A stretch of DNA of 64,000 nt from the IMG/VR virus record IMGVR_UViG_3300023174_000038, positions 1-64,000 of that record. One strand, given 5' to 3'. A program made the translations under genes and the position numbers. Positions 31,544 to 38,681 of the stretch are shown here, in pieces (the first letter of the stretch is position 1; each line of letters opens with the position of its first letter). The notes under the pieces were generated by a model. The model saw only the letters and a list, made by a program, of their open reading frames with translations. It did not search any database and had not been told where the DNA came from. The DNA comes from a virus.

Positions 31544-32362
31544 TTATTTCTTTTCAGCTTTGTAGCGATCCATTAACTTTTTAGTGTCAATATTACTGTA
31601 TTCATTTTTAATAACGTAATTAATAATGCTTAACAGTTGTAGTGATTTAGGATTTACTGCTACAGCAATATTATCTACGCTATCACTTATTGTAATTGTC
31701 TTAGTACTAATTGCGGCGTCTGGTTTCTCAAAAGCAATTTTCTTAATTTCAAACTCATCACGGTACGCAGCCGCAATATCACCCCTTGTAACTTTATCAA
31801 TGATTACATCCCATTTATCTTCTGGTAGAAATACAGCATTAGGGAAATTGATACGGGCAAATGTGTCATAGCTTGAGTTACGAATAAAACTTATTTTACC
31901 GTTAAAATCTCTAATTACTTGATATGTTTCTTTGCCTTGACTATTTTGACTTAGCCATAAACGATTAACAACTAAACTTTGTCTTAGCTTAATATAAGGA
32001 TCACTGAACCTAACAACCTGTAATCTAGGGCCGGTTACTGACAATTTGCTAACAGCAATATCGGCACGTCCGTCTCGTACTTGTTCAACAACTTCAGCAA
32101 AACTTTCTGCATCTCGTCTAAATTGTACTGGAACTCCGAGTAATACTCCAATTCTTCGTGCAATTTCAACGTCAAGACCATGGATATCATCCTCACCGCC
32201 ACTGAAGAAGGGAGGGTTATCTTTTTTGGTCATAGCCACAATAAGAACGTTTGCTTTCTTAATTGCGGCTATATCAGGGGGTAGTGGTACCGTAGAAGTT
32301 GGTAATTGTGCGTGGACAACTGAACTAATCAGTACAAATAATAATAGTAGTAGTTTTTTCAT
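31544..32362 (-). CDS. Periplasmic amino-acid-binding protein (SBP family 3)
   Basis: A 272-aa protein from ATG 32362; an upstream in-frame TTG is ignored because the signal peptide starts here (MKKLLLLLFVLISSVVHAQ). The mature protein has the SBP_bac_3 pattern: GLDVEIARRIGVLLG, RDAESFAEVVEQVRDGRADIA, and LSVTGPRLQVVRFSDPY with the conserved Arg that binds amino-acid carboxylate. Such proteins normally serve ABC importers, but no ABC gene is present; instead an SLC1 transporter follows at once. It probably captures amino acids in the periplasm for that transporter. A late-type CATAAATAC lies 6 nt before the ATG. Confidence 0.85.
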   Translation of the reverse strand: MKKLLLLLFVLISSVVHAQLPTSTVPLPPDIAAIKKANVLIVAMTKKDNPPFFSGGEDDIHGLDVEIARRIGVLLGVPVQFRRDAESFAEVVEQVRDGRADIAVSKLSVTGPRLQVVRFSDPYIKLRQSLVVNRLWLSQNSQGKETYQVIRDFNGKISFIRNSSYDTFARINFPNAVFLPEDKWDVIIDKVTRGDIAAAYRDEFEIKKIAFEKPDAAISTKTITISDSVDNIAVAVNPKSLQLLSIINYVIKNEYSNIDTKKLMDRYKAEKK

Positions 32363-32375
32363 AGTGTTGTATTTA
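32360..32375 (-). promoter_or_regulatory. Late-type promoter abutting the binding-protein start
   Basis: CATAAATAC followed after 6 nt by ATG; a TTGACA lies 13 nt further up (32388-32393) but with poor -10 spacing. There is no Shine-Dalgarno. Confidence 0.45.
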
Positions 32376-32432
32376 TGCAAGGTTATATGTCAATTGTTTT
32401 ACTAATAAAAAAGAGCCCCACAGAGCCCTTAG

Positions 32433-32511
32433 TACTGGTTACGCAAATCCAGCGACACGCTATTTTGTGTCCGATTTAAATATAGCTAAAAACCAGCGTT
32501 TAACGCCAGTA
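32433..32511 (-). other. Structured intergenic element bounded by an inverted repeat
   Basis: TACTGG (32433-32438) pairs with CCAGTA (32506-32511) at the two ends. Inside are GACAC/GTGTC and GCG/CGC hairpins. It is not a recognised tRNA: no T-loop and no anticodon arm. It could be a terminator-like or small structured RNA. Confidence 0.3.
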
Positions 32512-32512
32512 A

Positions 32513-33160
32513 TTACTTTCCCAATAAGCTGTCAACCTTAGCCTCAGCAACATCTAAACGTGCTTCAATAGCGTCCAATATTGGATCTGCTGGAGTAGAA
32601 ACTGCTTCAACAATTTGTTGTGTTACTTCAGGAGAAACTTCTTCAACACCTGTAGCTGTAGCAATTACTTCAGCAACTGCGGCTGCTACTTCTTGTGCTA
32701 CTTCTGGGGCCGGAGTTGGCATATCAGCAACTGCTTGCATAATAGCTTCTGTAATTGCTACTGGATCAACTACAACTTCTGGCTCTGCTGTTACAACTGC
32801 CATAACTGCGGCTGCAACGATTTCAGCAACTTCCTCATGAGCAACGGCTGCTGCTTCAGTTTGTGCTATAACAACGTCAGCAACAATGTCAGCGGCTTCT
32901 GCATGGTCAGCACTTGGTGATAGTGCAACTACTTCTTCAACTTCTATCGGTGCATCTGCGGCTGGGGCAGAAATAATAGCATCAATATGTTCTTGAGTTT
33001 GAACAGCAATCAAGTGGTCAACTTGTACTTCAACTACGGATAATCTTGCGTCTAGTTCTTCAATGCTTATGGCACTGTCTGTGTTAACTGTTGTTCCAGT
33101 TAGGTTGGCTAATTTGGCTTCTACAGCTACTAATCTTGCGGCTAAATCTTCAAATCTCAT
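32513..33160 (-). CDS. Ala/Val/Glu-rich low-complexity protein
   Basis: A 215-aa very acidic protein composed largely of Ala, Val, Glu and Ile. N-terminal ARLVAVEAKLANL and C-terminal ARLDVAEAKVDSLLG are similar short coiled-coil motifs that could each trimerise. The middle is a chain of amphipathic helices (AEAADIVADVVIAQTEAA type). It has a strong Shine-Dalgarno (AAGGAGA) and a GTGCCA/TGGCAC hairpin in its leader. Possibly a virion, fibre-associated or membrane-contact protein; function unknown. Confidence 0.7.
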   Translation of the reverse strand: MRFEDLAARLVAVEAKLANLTGTTVNTDSAISIEELDARLSVVEVQVDHLIAVQTQEHIDAIISAPAADAPIEVEEVVALSPSADHAEAADIVADVVIAQTEAAAVAHEEVAEIVAAAVMAVVTAEPEVVVDPVAITEAIMQAVADMPTPAPEVAQEVAAAVAEVIATATGVEEVSPEVTQQIVEAVSTPADPILDAIEARLDVAEAKVDSLLGK

Positions 33161-33242
33161 GAGTTTCTCCTTGTGGGGTTAATTGTGTGCCACCATGGCA
33201 CATAATTATTTAACAAGTATTGTGTGACAATGATGTGACAAA

Positions 33243-33953
33243 TCACGACCAATATTTAGATCCGTCTAAATTGTCCCAATATTTTTTATTGTTCCGATTA
33301 ACAAAATTCTTAACCAAATATTTACCCATACCAAGATATCCCATCTTTTTAAATCTACGACTATCCTGTCCAAAGTGATGCTTAATGATTCTAAATTTTT
33401 TTGGACTGTACTTTTTAGACAAGAAATAATCCTCAGATGTTACAAACTGTTCAGGGAATCCTCCATATTCAATAAACTTATCTCTACGGGTTAGCATAAA
33501 TGCCCCAACAGCAAATGGACTAAAGAATTTCAATGTATGATTTATTGTATTAAAAAGCGTAAATCCAATCATAGCTCTTGGGTCTTTATCATAAGATTTG
33601 ATGTTTAACCCAACAAGATCCAATTGTTTAGATTCCATAATATCTACTGCATCTTTTATTACATTATTCTTAAAGAAACGAACATCAGCATCAATGAATA
33701 AAATGTACGGCGTTGTGGCTAATTTAGCACCGTTATTTTTAGCAATAGAAACAGGGCCGCCACCAATAATTTCAACATTCAATGAATAACTATTATCTTT
33801 AATGACCTTTCTAGTATTATCAGTGGAACAGTCAGCAATGATAACTCTAGTATCACCAATATCTTGACTACGCAACGAATCTAACAAATGATGAATATAA
33901 TTTTCTTCATTCTTGCAAGGTACAACAATAGTAATTTTATCACTGAGTTTCAT
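33243..33953 (-). CDS. Glycosyltransferase family 2
   Basis: A 236-aa protein starting MKLSDKITIVVPCKNEENY; a GTG four codons upstream is possible but crowds its AAGGA. ITIVVPCKNEENYI and LFIDADVRF (the DxD metal/nucleotide-sugar site) are diagnostic of GT2 enzymes. The C-terminal part has GGFPEQFVTSEDYFLSKK, the usual ED catalytic-base motif. It transfers a sugar from an NDP-sugar, probably to a glycan or lipid. It might modify host surface LPS to exclude other phages, possibly together with the LpxH-like enzyme upstream. Confidence 0.88.
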   Translation of the reverse strand: MKLSDKITIVVPCKNEENYIHHLLDSLRSQDIGDTRVIIADCSTDNTRKVIKDNSYSLNVEIIGGGPVSIAKNNGAKLATTPYILFIDADVRFFKNNVIKDAVDIMESKQLDLVGLNIKSYDKDPRAMIGFTLFNTINHTLKFFSPFAVGAFMLTRRDKFIEYGGFPEQFVTSEDYFLSKKYSPKKFRIIKHHFGQDSRRFKKMGYLGMGKYLVKNFVNRNNKKYWDNLDGSKYWS

Positions 33954-34025
33954 TTTTTTATACACTTTCCTTCAATTTTAAATTGATTAAACTTTAACCA
34001 ATATGTCATACTTTGTAAACTTTGT

Positions 34026-34868
34026 TCACATGAGGATCGGTCCTGAAATGTCAGTTCTACCCGTCCCGGTATGTCCTTTGGGTCGTTCATATGAACTGCT
34101 AATATTAGTAATACCCACATTGTCCTTCTCCTTAGTCCAAGTAACTATTTCCCAACGTCCATCATGATGTTCTACTAATGCTGTACAACTTTCAACCCAG
34201 TCGCCATCATTCATATAGATAACACCATCTATAGTTTTTATTTCAGCATGGTGTATATGACCACATATCACACCATCAAAGCCACGCTTTTTACAATAGC
34301 CAGCAAGATTCTTTTCAAACTGAAACATAAAATCTATAGCTTTTTTTACTTTGTGTTTAAGGTATTTGCTAATACTAAAGTACCCAAAACCAAAACGATG
34401 ACGTATCCAATTGAACTTACTATTGAGCGATAAAATGAAATCATATGCTTTGTCTCCTAAAAATGCTAACCAAGGTGCTAGTCGTGTTATGCCATCAAAC
34501 AAATCACCATGTGTAACTAAATAATGCTTACCATCTATACCTATATGTTCTATTTGATTATGAATTTCTATAAGACCAAAACTAAAATCATATGGAATCA
34601 TAGGTCTTAAAAACTCATCGTGATTGCCAGCAATATAAACAACTCTAGTACCACGTTTAGCATGGCCTAACACTCTACGTACTACATTGGTATGGCTTTG
34701 TTTCCAGCGCCATTTGTTTTGCTGTATACGCCATGCATCAATAATATCACCTACTAGATAAAGTGTATCACATGTATTGTGCTTTAAAAAGTTATTTAAC
34801 CTATCAGCCTGACTATCTTTGGTACCTAAATGTACATCACTCACAAAAATAGAACGATATGTTTTCAT
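34026..34868 (-). CDS. LpxH-like calcineurin-family metallophosphoesterase
   Basis: A 280-aa enzyme from ATG 34868 (MKTYRSIFVSDVHLGTKD). Metal-binding motifs DVH (11-13), GDIIDAW (40-46), GNHDE (81-85) and GHIHHAE match the UDP-2,3-diacylglucosamine pyrophosphatase-like branch of metallophosphoesterases. Bacterial LpxH is an essential lipid A enzyme; the paralogous group includes exported-glycan enzymes, so the exact reaction is uncertain. It is next to a glycosyltransferase and may act in surface-glycan or lipid A change. A late-type AATAAATAC lies 3 nt before the ATG. Confidence 0.85.
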   Translation of the reverse strand: MKTYRSIFVSDVHLGTKDSQADRLNNFLKHNTCDTLYLVGDIIDAWRIQQNKWRWKQSHTNVVRRVLGHAKRGTRVVYIAGNHDEFLRPMIPYDFSFGLIEIHNQIEHIGIDGKHYLVTHGDLFDGITRLAPWLAFLGDKAYDFILSLNSKFNWIRHRFGFGYFSISKYLKHKVKKAIDFMFQFEKNLAGYCKKRGFDGVICGHIHHAEIKTIDGVIYMNDGDWVESCTALVEHHDGRWEIVTWTKEKDNVGITNISSSYERPKGHTGTGRTDISGPILM

Positions 34869-34880
34869 ATAGTATTTATT
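34866..34880 (-). promoter_or_regulatory. Late-type promoter abutting the phosphoesterase start
   Basis: The minus strand reads AATAAATACTATATG with no Shine-Dalgarno. Confidence 0.5.
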
Positions 34881-34909
34881 GAGAGATATGTGACAAATTA
34901 GTGACAATC

Positions 34910-35530
34910 TTATTTGTTAGCTAAAGGATTGTCCATAGCTTTTTGTATTTTGCTATCAACTTCTCTCTTTAGCGTCTCTACTTCACGGTTGATTTCTCTA
35001 CGTGCCGCAGTAAATTCACTGTTAATTTCTTTACGGGTTGATTCCATATCTTTGCGAATTTGATTAGCTTCGTTCCTTGCTCTCTCCAAGTCTTCTCGCA
35101 CAGCTTTACGCATATCACGCATTTCTGATTCTGTTTCACGTTGTGCATTCTTAACACTACGTTCTACTTGTTCAGTTACAGTTTCATTACGGCGAATATC
35201 GTTCTTTAAATCGGTTTTGATATCACGTGTGTAATCAGCACCCTTTTGACTATTTTCTTCAATAACTGCTAAACGCTTATCAAATCCAGATAAGTCTGGC
35301 GCAGAGTATTCAGCTATCTTTTTCTTCATACCCACATAGTCTTTATAGACTTCAAATGTTCCATAAAGTCCACCTAATATAGATGATACGATAGTAAACG
35401 CTACCATTAGTTTAGCTGGAGTAAACTCATACCCACCAATACTAATTACAGTATCTTTACTTGCGTATTTCTTAGCGGCGGCTTCAAGTTCATCAACTTT
35501 AGCATTTACGTTTTTAATTTCTTCACTCAT
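34910..35530 (-). CDS. Membrane protein with long cytoplasmic/periplasmic coiled coil
   Basis: A 206-aa protein with one membrane segment (about 33-62, TPAKLMVAFTIVSSILGG then LYGTFEVYKDY) and about 130 residues of heptad coiled coil rich in Arg/Glu (RDMRKAVREDLERARNEANQ). It resembles phage membrane or tail-length coiled-coil proteins, but no family is recognised. It sits 11 nt after a secreted Pro-rich protein; the coiled coil could contact it or host envelope proteins. Confidence 0.75.
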   Translation of the reverse strand: MSEEIKNVNAKVDELEAAAKKYASKDTVISIGGYEFTPAKLMVAFTIVSSILGGLYGTFEVYKDYVGMKKKIAEYSAPDLSGFDKRLAVIEENSQKGADYTRDIKTDLKNDIRRNETVTEQVERSVKNAQRETESEMRDMRKAVREDLERARNEANQIRKDMESTRKEINSEFTAARREINREVETLKREVDSKIQKAMDNPLANK

Positions 35531-35541
35531 TTTATTTTCCT

Positions 35542-37209
35542 TTATTTATATTGTAGATTCACCAAATCTTGGTGTAGTTTATCGCTAGACAATTGACGCA
35601 AAACTCTTGCGTTGTCTACATTTACTTGATTTTTGTAAATCTCTTTTGGTGCATAGAACGGTGCATCTGCTAATGCAAATGAATATGCTTGATAGCCTGC
35701 AGGTTGTGTTGCCATTCTTGCTATATCAACACCGCCGGCTAATTCATTTGGCTGAACATTTCTATTCACTGTTTCTGTCTTTTGTTCTTGTGTATTTGTA
35801 TTTTGTACAATTGGTCTTTCTTCAATTGCATCATTCAATACTGAACGTGAACCCATTTTAATACCTTCATTCTGAGGTACTTCTATTTCAGGAGTAGTAG
35901 CATTACGACCCTGCGGTGATTGTAAACTATACATTTCAGTTGATCCAAATGAAACATTATTACTCATTGTATTATTAGGATCAGAAAATATAGTTTGAGT
36001 TGGTGAACGTAGTCCTCCAAGATTGATTACACTAGTCTGTGTAGTATTTACAATAGCAACAATAGATGATTGTGAGGATGTATTTATTTGTGTAGTTGAT
36101 GATCCAGTAGTTGTCATACTGCTAGTAACACTTTGTGCAGTTAGTGAACCAGCAACTGATTCTGCTTGTTCTCGTGCTTGCTGTGCATCTTTTGCGGCGG
36201 CTGACTCTGCTGCCTGAACAACTGCCTTAGCTTCATTGCCTATTCTAGTTTGGTTACTACTAATCATACTTAATACATTACCTAGACTAGGACCGGCTTT
36301 ACTATCATCTTTAGCAGATTTATTTTCACTAGGACGAGGCTGAGATCCTGCAGGAGGAGGATTTCCTGGCGGGGGAAGGGGCCCTGCTTGTTGAGAACCA
36401 TTAGGTGGGGGAGGACTACCTGGGGGAGGAGGTGGAGGTGCGCCATCTTCTGGTGGAGGTGGGGGAGGTGCATCCGCTACTGCTACTGGAGTAGGTGCTA
36501 ATTTAGCAAGAGCATCTGAGTAACCTCTACAACTAGGTGAGTATAATGGGTTAGTAGCACAAGGGTCAACACTATACTTCAAACTAAAATTTACATTAAT
36601 AATTTCAGGACCATATGGTCCAACCCAGTAGTTGTTGTCTCTTCCCACAAATCCATACTGAGCATTACCTAAATCAGGAGTAGCATATGCTGACTTAAAT
36701 GTTTCTGACCAATAGAACTGAGTCCAACCATATCTACGATTTACATCATAGTTGTATGCTTCTACTACCTTTGTGTTTGTGTTGTTGTATATGTTTACAT
36801 AAGCCTTTAGATAATCTTGTCTGCCATCATCCCATCCATTACCGTTCTTAGCAGTAAAGCCAAAGTTAAAACCATTCACTTGTAATCCTGTGCCACTATT
36901 AGGTAGCGCATTTTTAATAGCAACAGTTTGATTTAAGTCTGTTAGTCCATATGAAAAATTAATGACATTAGACCCTGCGCCCCAGGCGGCAACTCTGGGC
37001 AATGGACCACAATAACCAGGGCCGCCCGGCTCCCAACATGTAAGCTGTTGACCAATAGTACCGGCATTTTGCCATGTACTTGTAGTAGCTGTGGCATTAC
37101 TGGTAAAATTGACCAAATTACCAGTTGTTGTTACATCCTGACTATTAGAATATCTTATTGACAATAAGACCAAGAACAGCCCCAATGCCAATTTTCTTAT
37201 AAGTGTCAT
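35542..37209 (-). CDS. Secreted proline-rich protein, 555 aa
   Basis: Signal peptide (about 1-23, MTLIRKLALGLFLVLLSIRY then SNS) and a globular N-terminal domain rich in aromatic residues and Gly (GYGLTDLNQTV-type beta segments, YGWTQFYWSE). A poly-Pro/Gly linker follows at about 250-300, then an Ala/Ser/Thr/Gln-rich helix region with Asn and Thr repeats. The poly-Pro spacer suggests it crosses the periplasm or peptidoglycan. It overlaps the next secreted protein's frame by 65 nt. It may be an envelope-spanning structure or an adhesin; unrecognised. Confidence 0.75.
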   Translation of the reverse strand: MTLIRKLALGLFLVLLSIRYSNSQDVTTTGNLVNFTSNATATTSTWQNAGTIGQQLTCWEPGGPGYCGPLPRVAAWGAGSNVINFSYGLTDLNQTVAIKNALPNSGTGLQVNGFNFGFTAKNGNGWDDGRQDYLKAYVNIYNNTNTKVVEAYNYDVNRRYGWTQFYWSETFKSAYATPDLGNAQYGFVGRDNNYWVGPYGPEIINVNFSLKYSVDPCATNPLYSPSCRGYSDALAKLAPTPVAVADAPPPPPPEDGAPPPPPPGSPPPPNGSQQAGPLPPPGNPPPAGSQPRPSENKSAKDDSKAGPSLGNVLSMISSNQTRIGNEAKAVVQAAESAAAKDAQQAREQAESVAGSLTAQSVTSSMTTTGSSTTQINTSSQSSIVAIVNTTQTSVINLGGLRSPTQTIFSDPNNTMSNNVSFGSTEMYSLQSPQGRNATTPEIEVPQNEGIKMGSRSVLNDAIEERPIVQNTNTQEQKTETVNRNVQPNELAGGVDIARMATQPAGYQAYSFALADAPFYAPKEIYKNQVNVDNARVLRQLSSDKLHQDLVNLQYK

Positions 37210-38275
37210 CTATCTTTTCCTCATCCATTTTTGGAATCTTGTCTGGATTAGCTTCCCACTGTGCTTTAGCTTGCTCACCAATCTTACCTTCATATGGACA
37301 AGGTGTGCCGGCTGCTAACATAGCATCAAATACACGACGGTCTTGACACATAGTAGCAACAGCGGCTACTTTCATACCCATATCATATAGTGTCTTAGAT
37401 AACTTTAATCGTTCACAATTCATATCACGTATTGTTCCACCTGAACTTACACCAAACACTTGTGTTTGTACACTACCTGAACTTCCTGTTGAACAAAGGT
37501 CAGCATTACCACCTGATAACATAGAAGGAGCTACAGCAGTAGGTGGAGGTTGAATCACACGTTGGGTAATTTCAGTCTGATTAATATTCTTGTTAGTTAA
37601 TTCACCTTGTTGAATATTTGTATTAACTGAATTGTTTTGATTTATATTATTATTAGTGGAAGTACTAGTACTAGTTGATGTGTTAATATTACGGTTAGTC
37701 ATATCACCCGTATTAACATTGTTATTAGTAGCTGTACTTGTACTAACATTGTTATTGTTATTAGTAGCCGTACTTGCACTAACATTGTTGTTATTGTATG
37801 TCATCGTACCAGTATTTTCGTTCTTATTAATATTGGTATTATTACTTGTACTCGTACTAACATTGTTATTGTTATAAGTCATAGTACCAGTATTGACATT
37901 GTTATTATTATATGTCATTGTACCAGTATTTTCATTTTTATTAATATTTGTAACAGTTCCACTCTGAATATTATTGTTTGTGTTTACACTAGTGCTAGAA
38001 CTATTGTTATTATTAGTATTTGTACTAGTACTATTAACAGCACTGGTACTATTGCTATTGCTGTTACTGACTGTATTACTGTTTGAAGTAACCGTACTAG
38101 TGCTATTACTTGTACTGTTTGTATCAACTAAACTTTTGGAATCATACCCGCCTTGATTGATTAATGTACTTGTACCTGTGGTTGTACCACCGCTGGAACT
38201 TGATGTGGTAGTAGTTTGTGCTTGTGTAGTGAATGCCATACCCAGCAAGGCAACTATAGCGAGAATCTTTTTCAT
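37145..38275 (-). CDS. Secreted Asn/Thr/Ser-repeat protein
   Basis: A 376-aa precursor. I chose ATG 38275 (MKKILAIVALLGMAFTTQAQ), which is preceded by AGAGG about 12 nt upstream. Residues about 30-260 are repeats of TMTYNNNN, VSTSTATNNNN and NINKNENTG type, Asn-rich like curli or beta-solenoid amyloid repeats. The C-terminal 100 residues form a folded domain with Cys residues (MNCERLKLSKTLYDMGMKVA and MCQDRR) and end in a short hydrophobic helix (GAVLGLIVNKIF). It may be an exported surface or biofilm-like protein. A late motif AATAAATAC lies upstream. Confidence 0.7.
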   Translation of the reverse strand: MKKILAIVALLGMAFTTQAQTTTTSSSSGGTTTGTSTLINQGGYDSKSLVDTNSTSNSTSTVTSNSNTVSNSNSNSTSAVNSTSTNTNNNNSSSTSVNTNNNIQSGTVTNINKNENTGTMTYNNNNVNTGTMTYNNNNVSTSTSNNTNINKNENTGTMTYNNNNVSASTATNNNNNVSTSTATNNNVNTGDMTNRNINTSTSTSTSTNNNINQNNSVNTNIQQGELTNKNINQTEITQRVIQPPPTAVAPSMLSGGNADLCSTGSSGSVQTQVFGVSSGGTIRDMNCERLKLSKTLYDMGMKVAAVATMCQDRRVFDAMLAAGTPCPYEGKIGEQAKAQWEANPDKIPKMDEEKIDDTYKKIGIGAVLGLIVNKIF

Positions 38276-38347
38276 TTTTATTATCATCCTCTAGAGATAG
38301 TATTTATTTGCTTATTAGTTGAGAAATATCACACTTTATTAAATAGG

Positions 38348-38367
38348 AAAGGCTCCTAAGAGCCTTT
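38348..38367 (-). terminator. Rho-independent terminator after the tmRNA coding piece
   Basis: An 8-bp stem AAAGGCTC/GAGCCTTT with TTAG loop (minus), followed by CCTATTT. It is nearly identical to the hairpin at 27945-27966. Confidence 0.88.
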
Positions 38368-38564
38368 ACTGAGTTTCTGTTACGAGGTATGTCTTACCCT
38401 AGGCTGCGTTTAGGCTGCCAATGCGAACTGTGAGTCGTTTGCGTTTACTTTTTTTGCTTCTACGGCCGAGTTCCCCCAACCCTAACGGCTTCTGCTTTGC
38501 CGAGCGCCTAATCTTAACTACTATCCTGTCGGTCGATCCCAAGTCACCCCCATCATAAAAACAC

Positions 38565-38605
38565 AATACCAAAGTAAATTTACACGGAATACCAAAGTAA
38601 ATTTA
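38565..38605 (-). repeat. 18-bp direct repeat inside the tmRNA intervening segment
   Basis: AATACCAAAGTAAATTTA occurs at 38565-38582 and again at 38588-38605, 23 bp apart. It lies wholly in the segment removed during processing. It is A/T-rich and may be a processing signal or a homing footprint. Confidence 0.85.
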
Positions 38606-38681
38606 TGCTCTTATGGTGGAGGTGGGGAGAATTGAACTCCCGTGTCGCCAGTGTTTCCTAAGCAGGTTTACGCTGTTCTTA

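Larger units (their letters stand above)
38345..38681 (-). ncRNA. ssrA: Circularly permuted two-piece tmRNA (ssrA), tag ANDSQFALAA
   Basis: On the minus strand the 3' half comes first. Acceptor piece (about 38681-38614) has the T-arm GGGAG-TTCAATT-CTCCC and ends CACCTCC-ACCA. A 62-nt spacer follows (38613-38552). The coding piece begins GGGGGTG (38551-38545), which pairs with CACCTCC in a 7-bp stem including G3-U70, the alanine identity pair. The tag frame GCA-AAC-GAC-TCA-CAG-TTC-GCA-TTG-GCA-GCC-TAA is at 38442-38410 and encodes ANDSQFALAA, ending in ALAA as expected for ClpXP targeting. It is preceded by AGTAAAC. A terminator closes the unit. It rescues stalled ribosomes. Two-piece order is known from some betaproteobacteria. 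Confidence 0.9.

Noticed and set aside
31544-32380. Longer binding-protein start (TTG at 32380)
   Set aside because: It would place six polar residues before an otherwise perfect signal peptide; ATG 32362 is preferred.
32411-32430. Apparent terminator with AGAGCCC and a T-run
   Set aside because: The GGGCTCT units are direct, not inverted, repeats, so no stem forms.
32401-32512. Possible tRNA gene in the intergenic gap
   Set aside because: No T-loop (TTCRANY), anticodon arm or CCA-compatible acceptor could be drawn.
32615-32920. Cys/Asn-rich plus-strand frame, 101 codons
   Set aside because: Reverse complement of the Ala/Glu-rich gene; no start signal and implausible composition.
37656-38156. 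Leu/Val-rich plus-strand frames resembling membrane proteins
   Set aside because: They are the reverse complement of the Asn/Thr/Ser repeats in the secreted protein; the hydrophobicity is an artefact.
37600-38160. CRISPR-like short repeats
   Set aside because: The repetition is codon-level (AAT/ACT/AGT runs) within a coding frame with no constant repeat and unique spacers.
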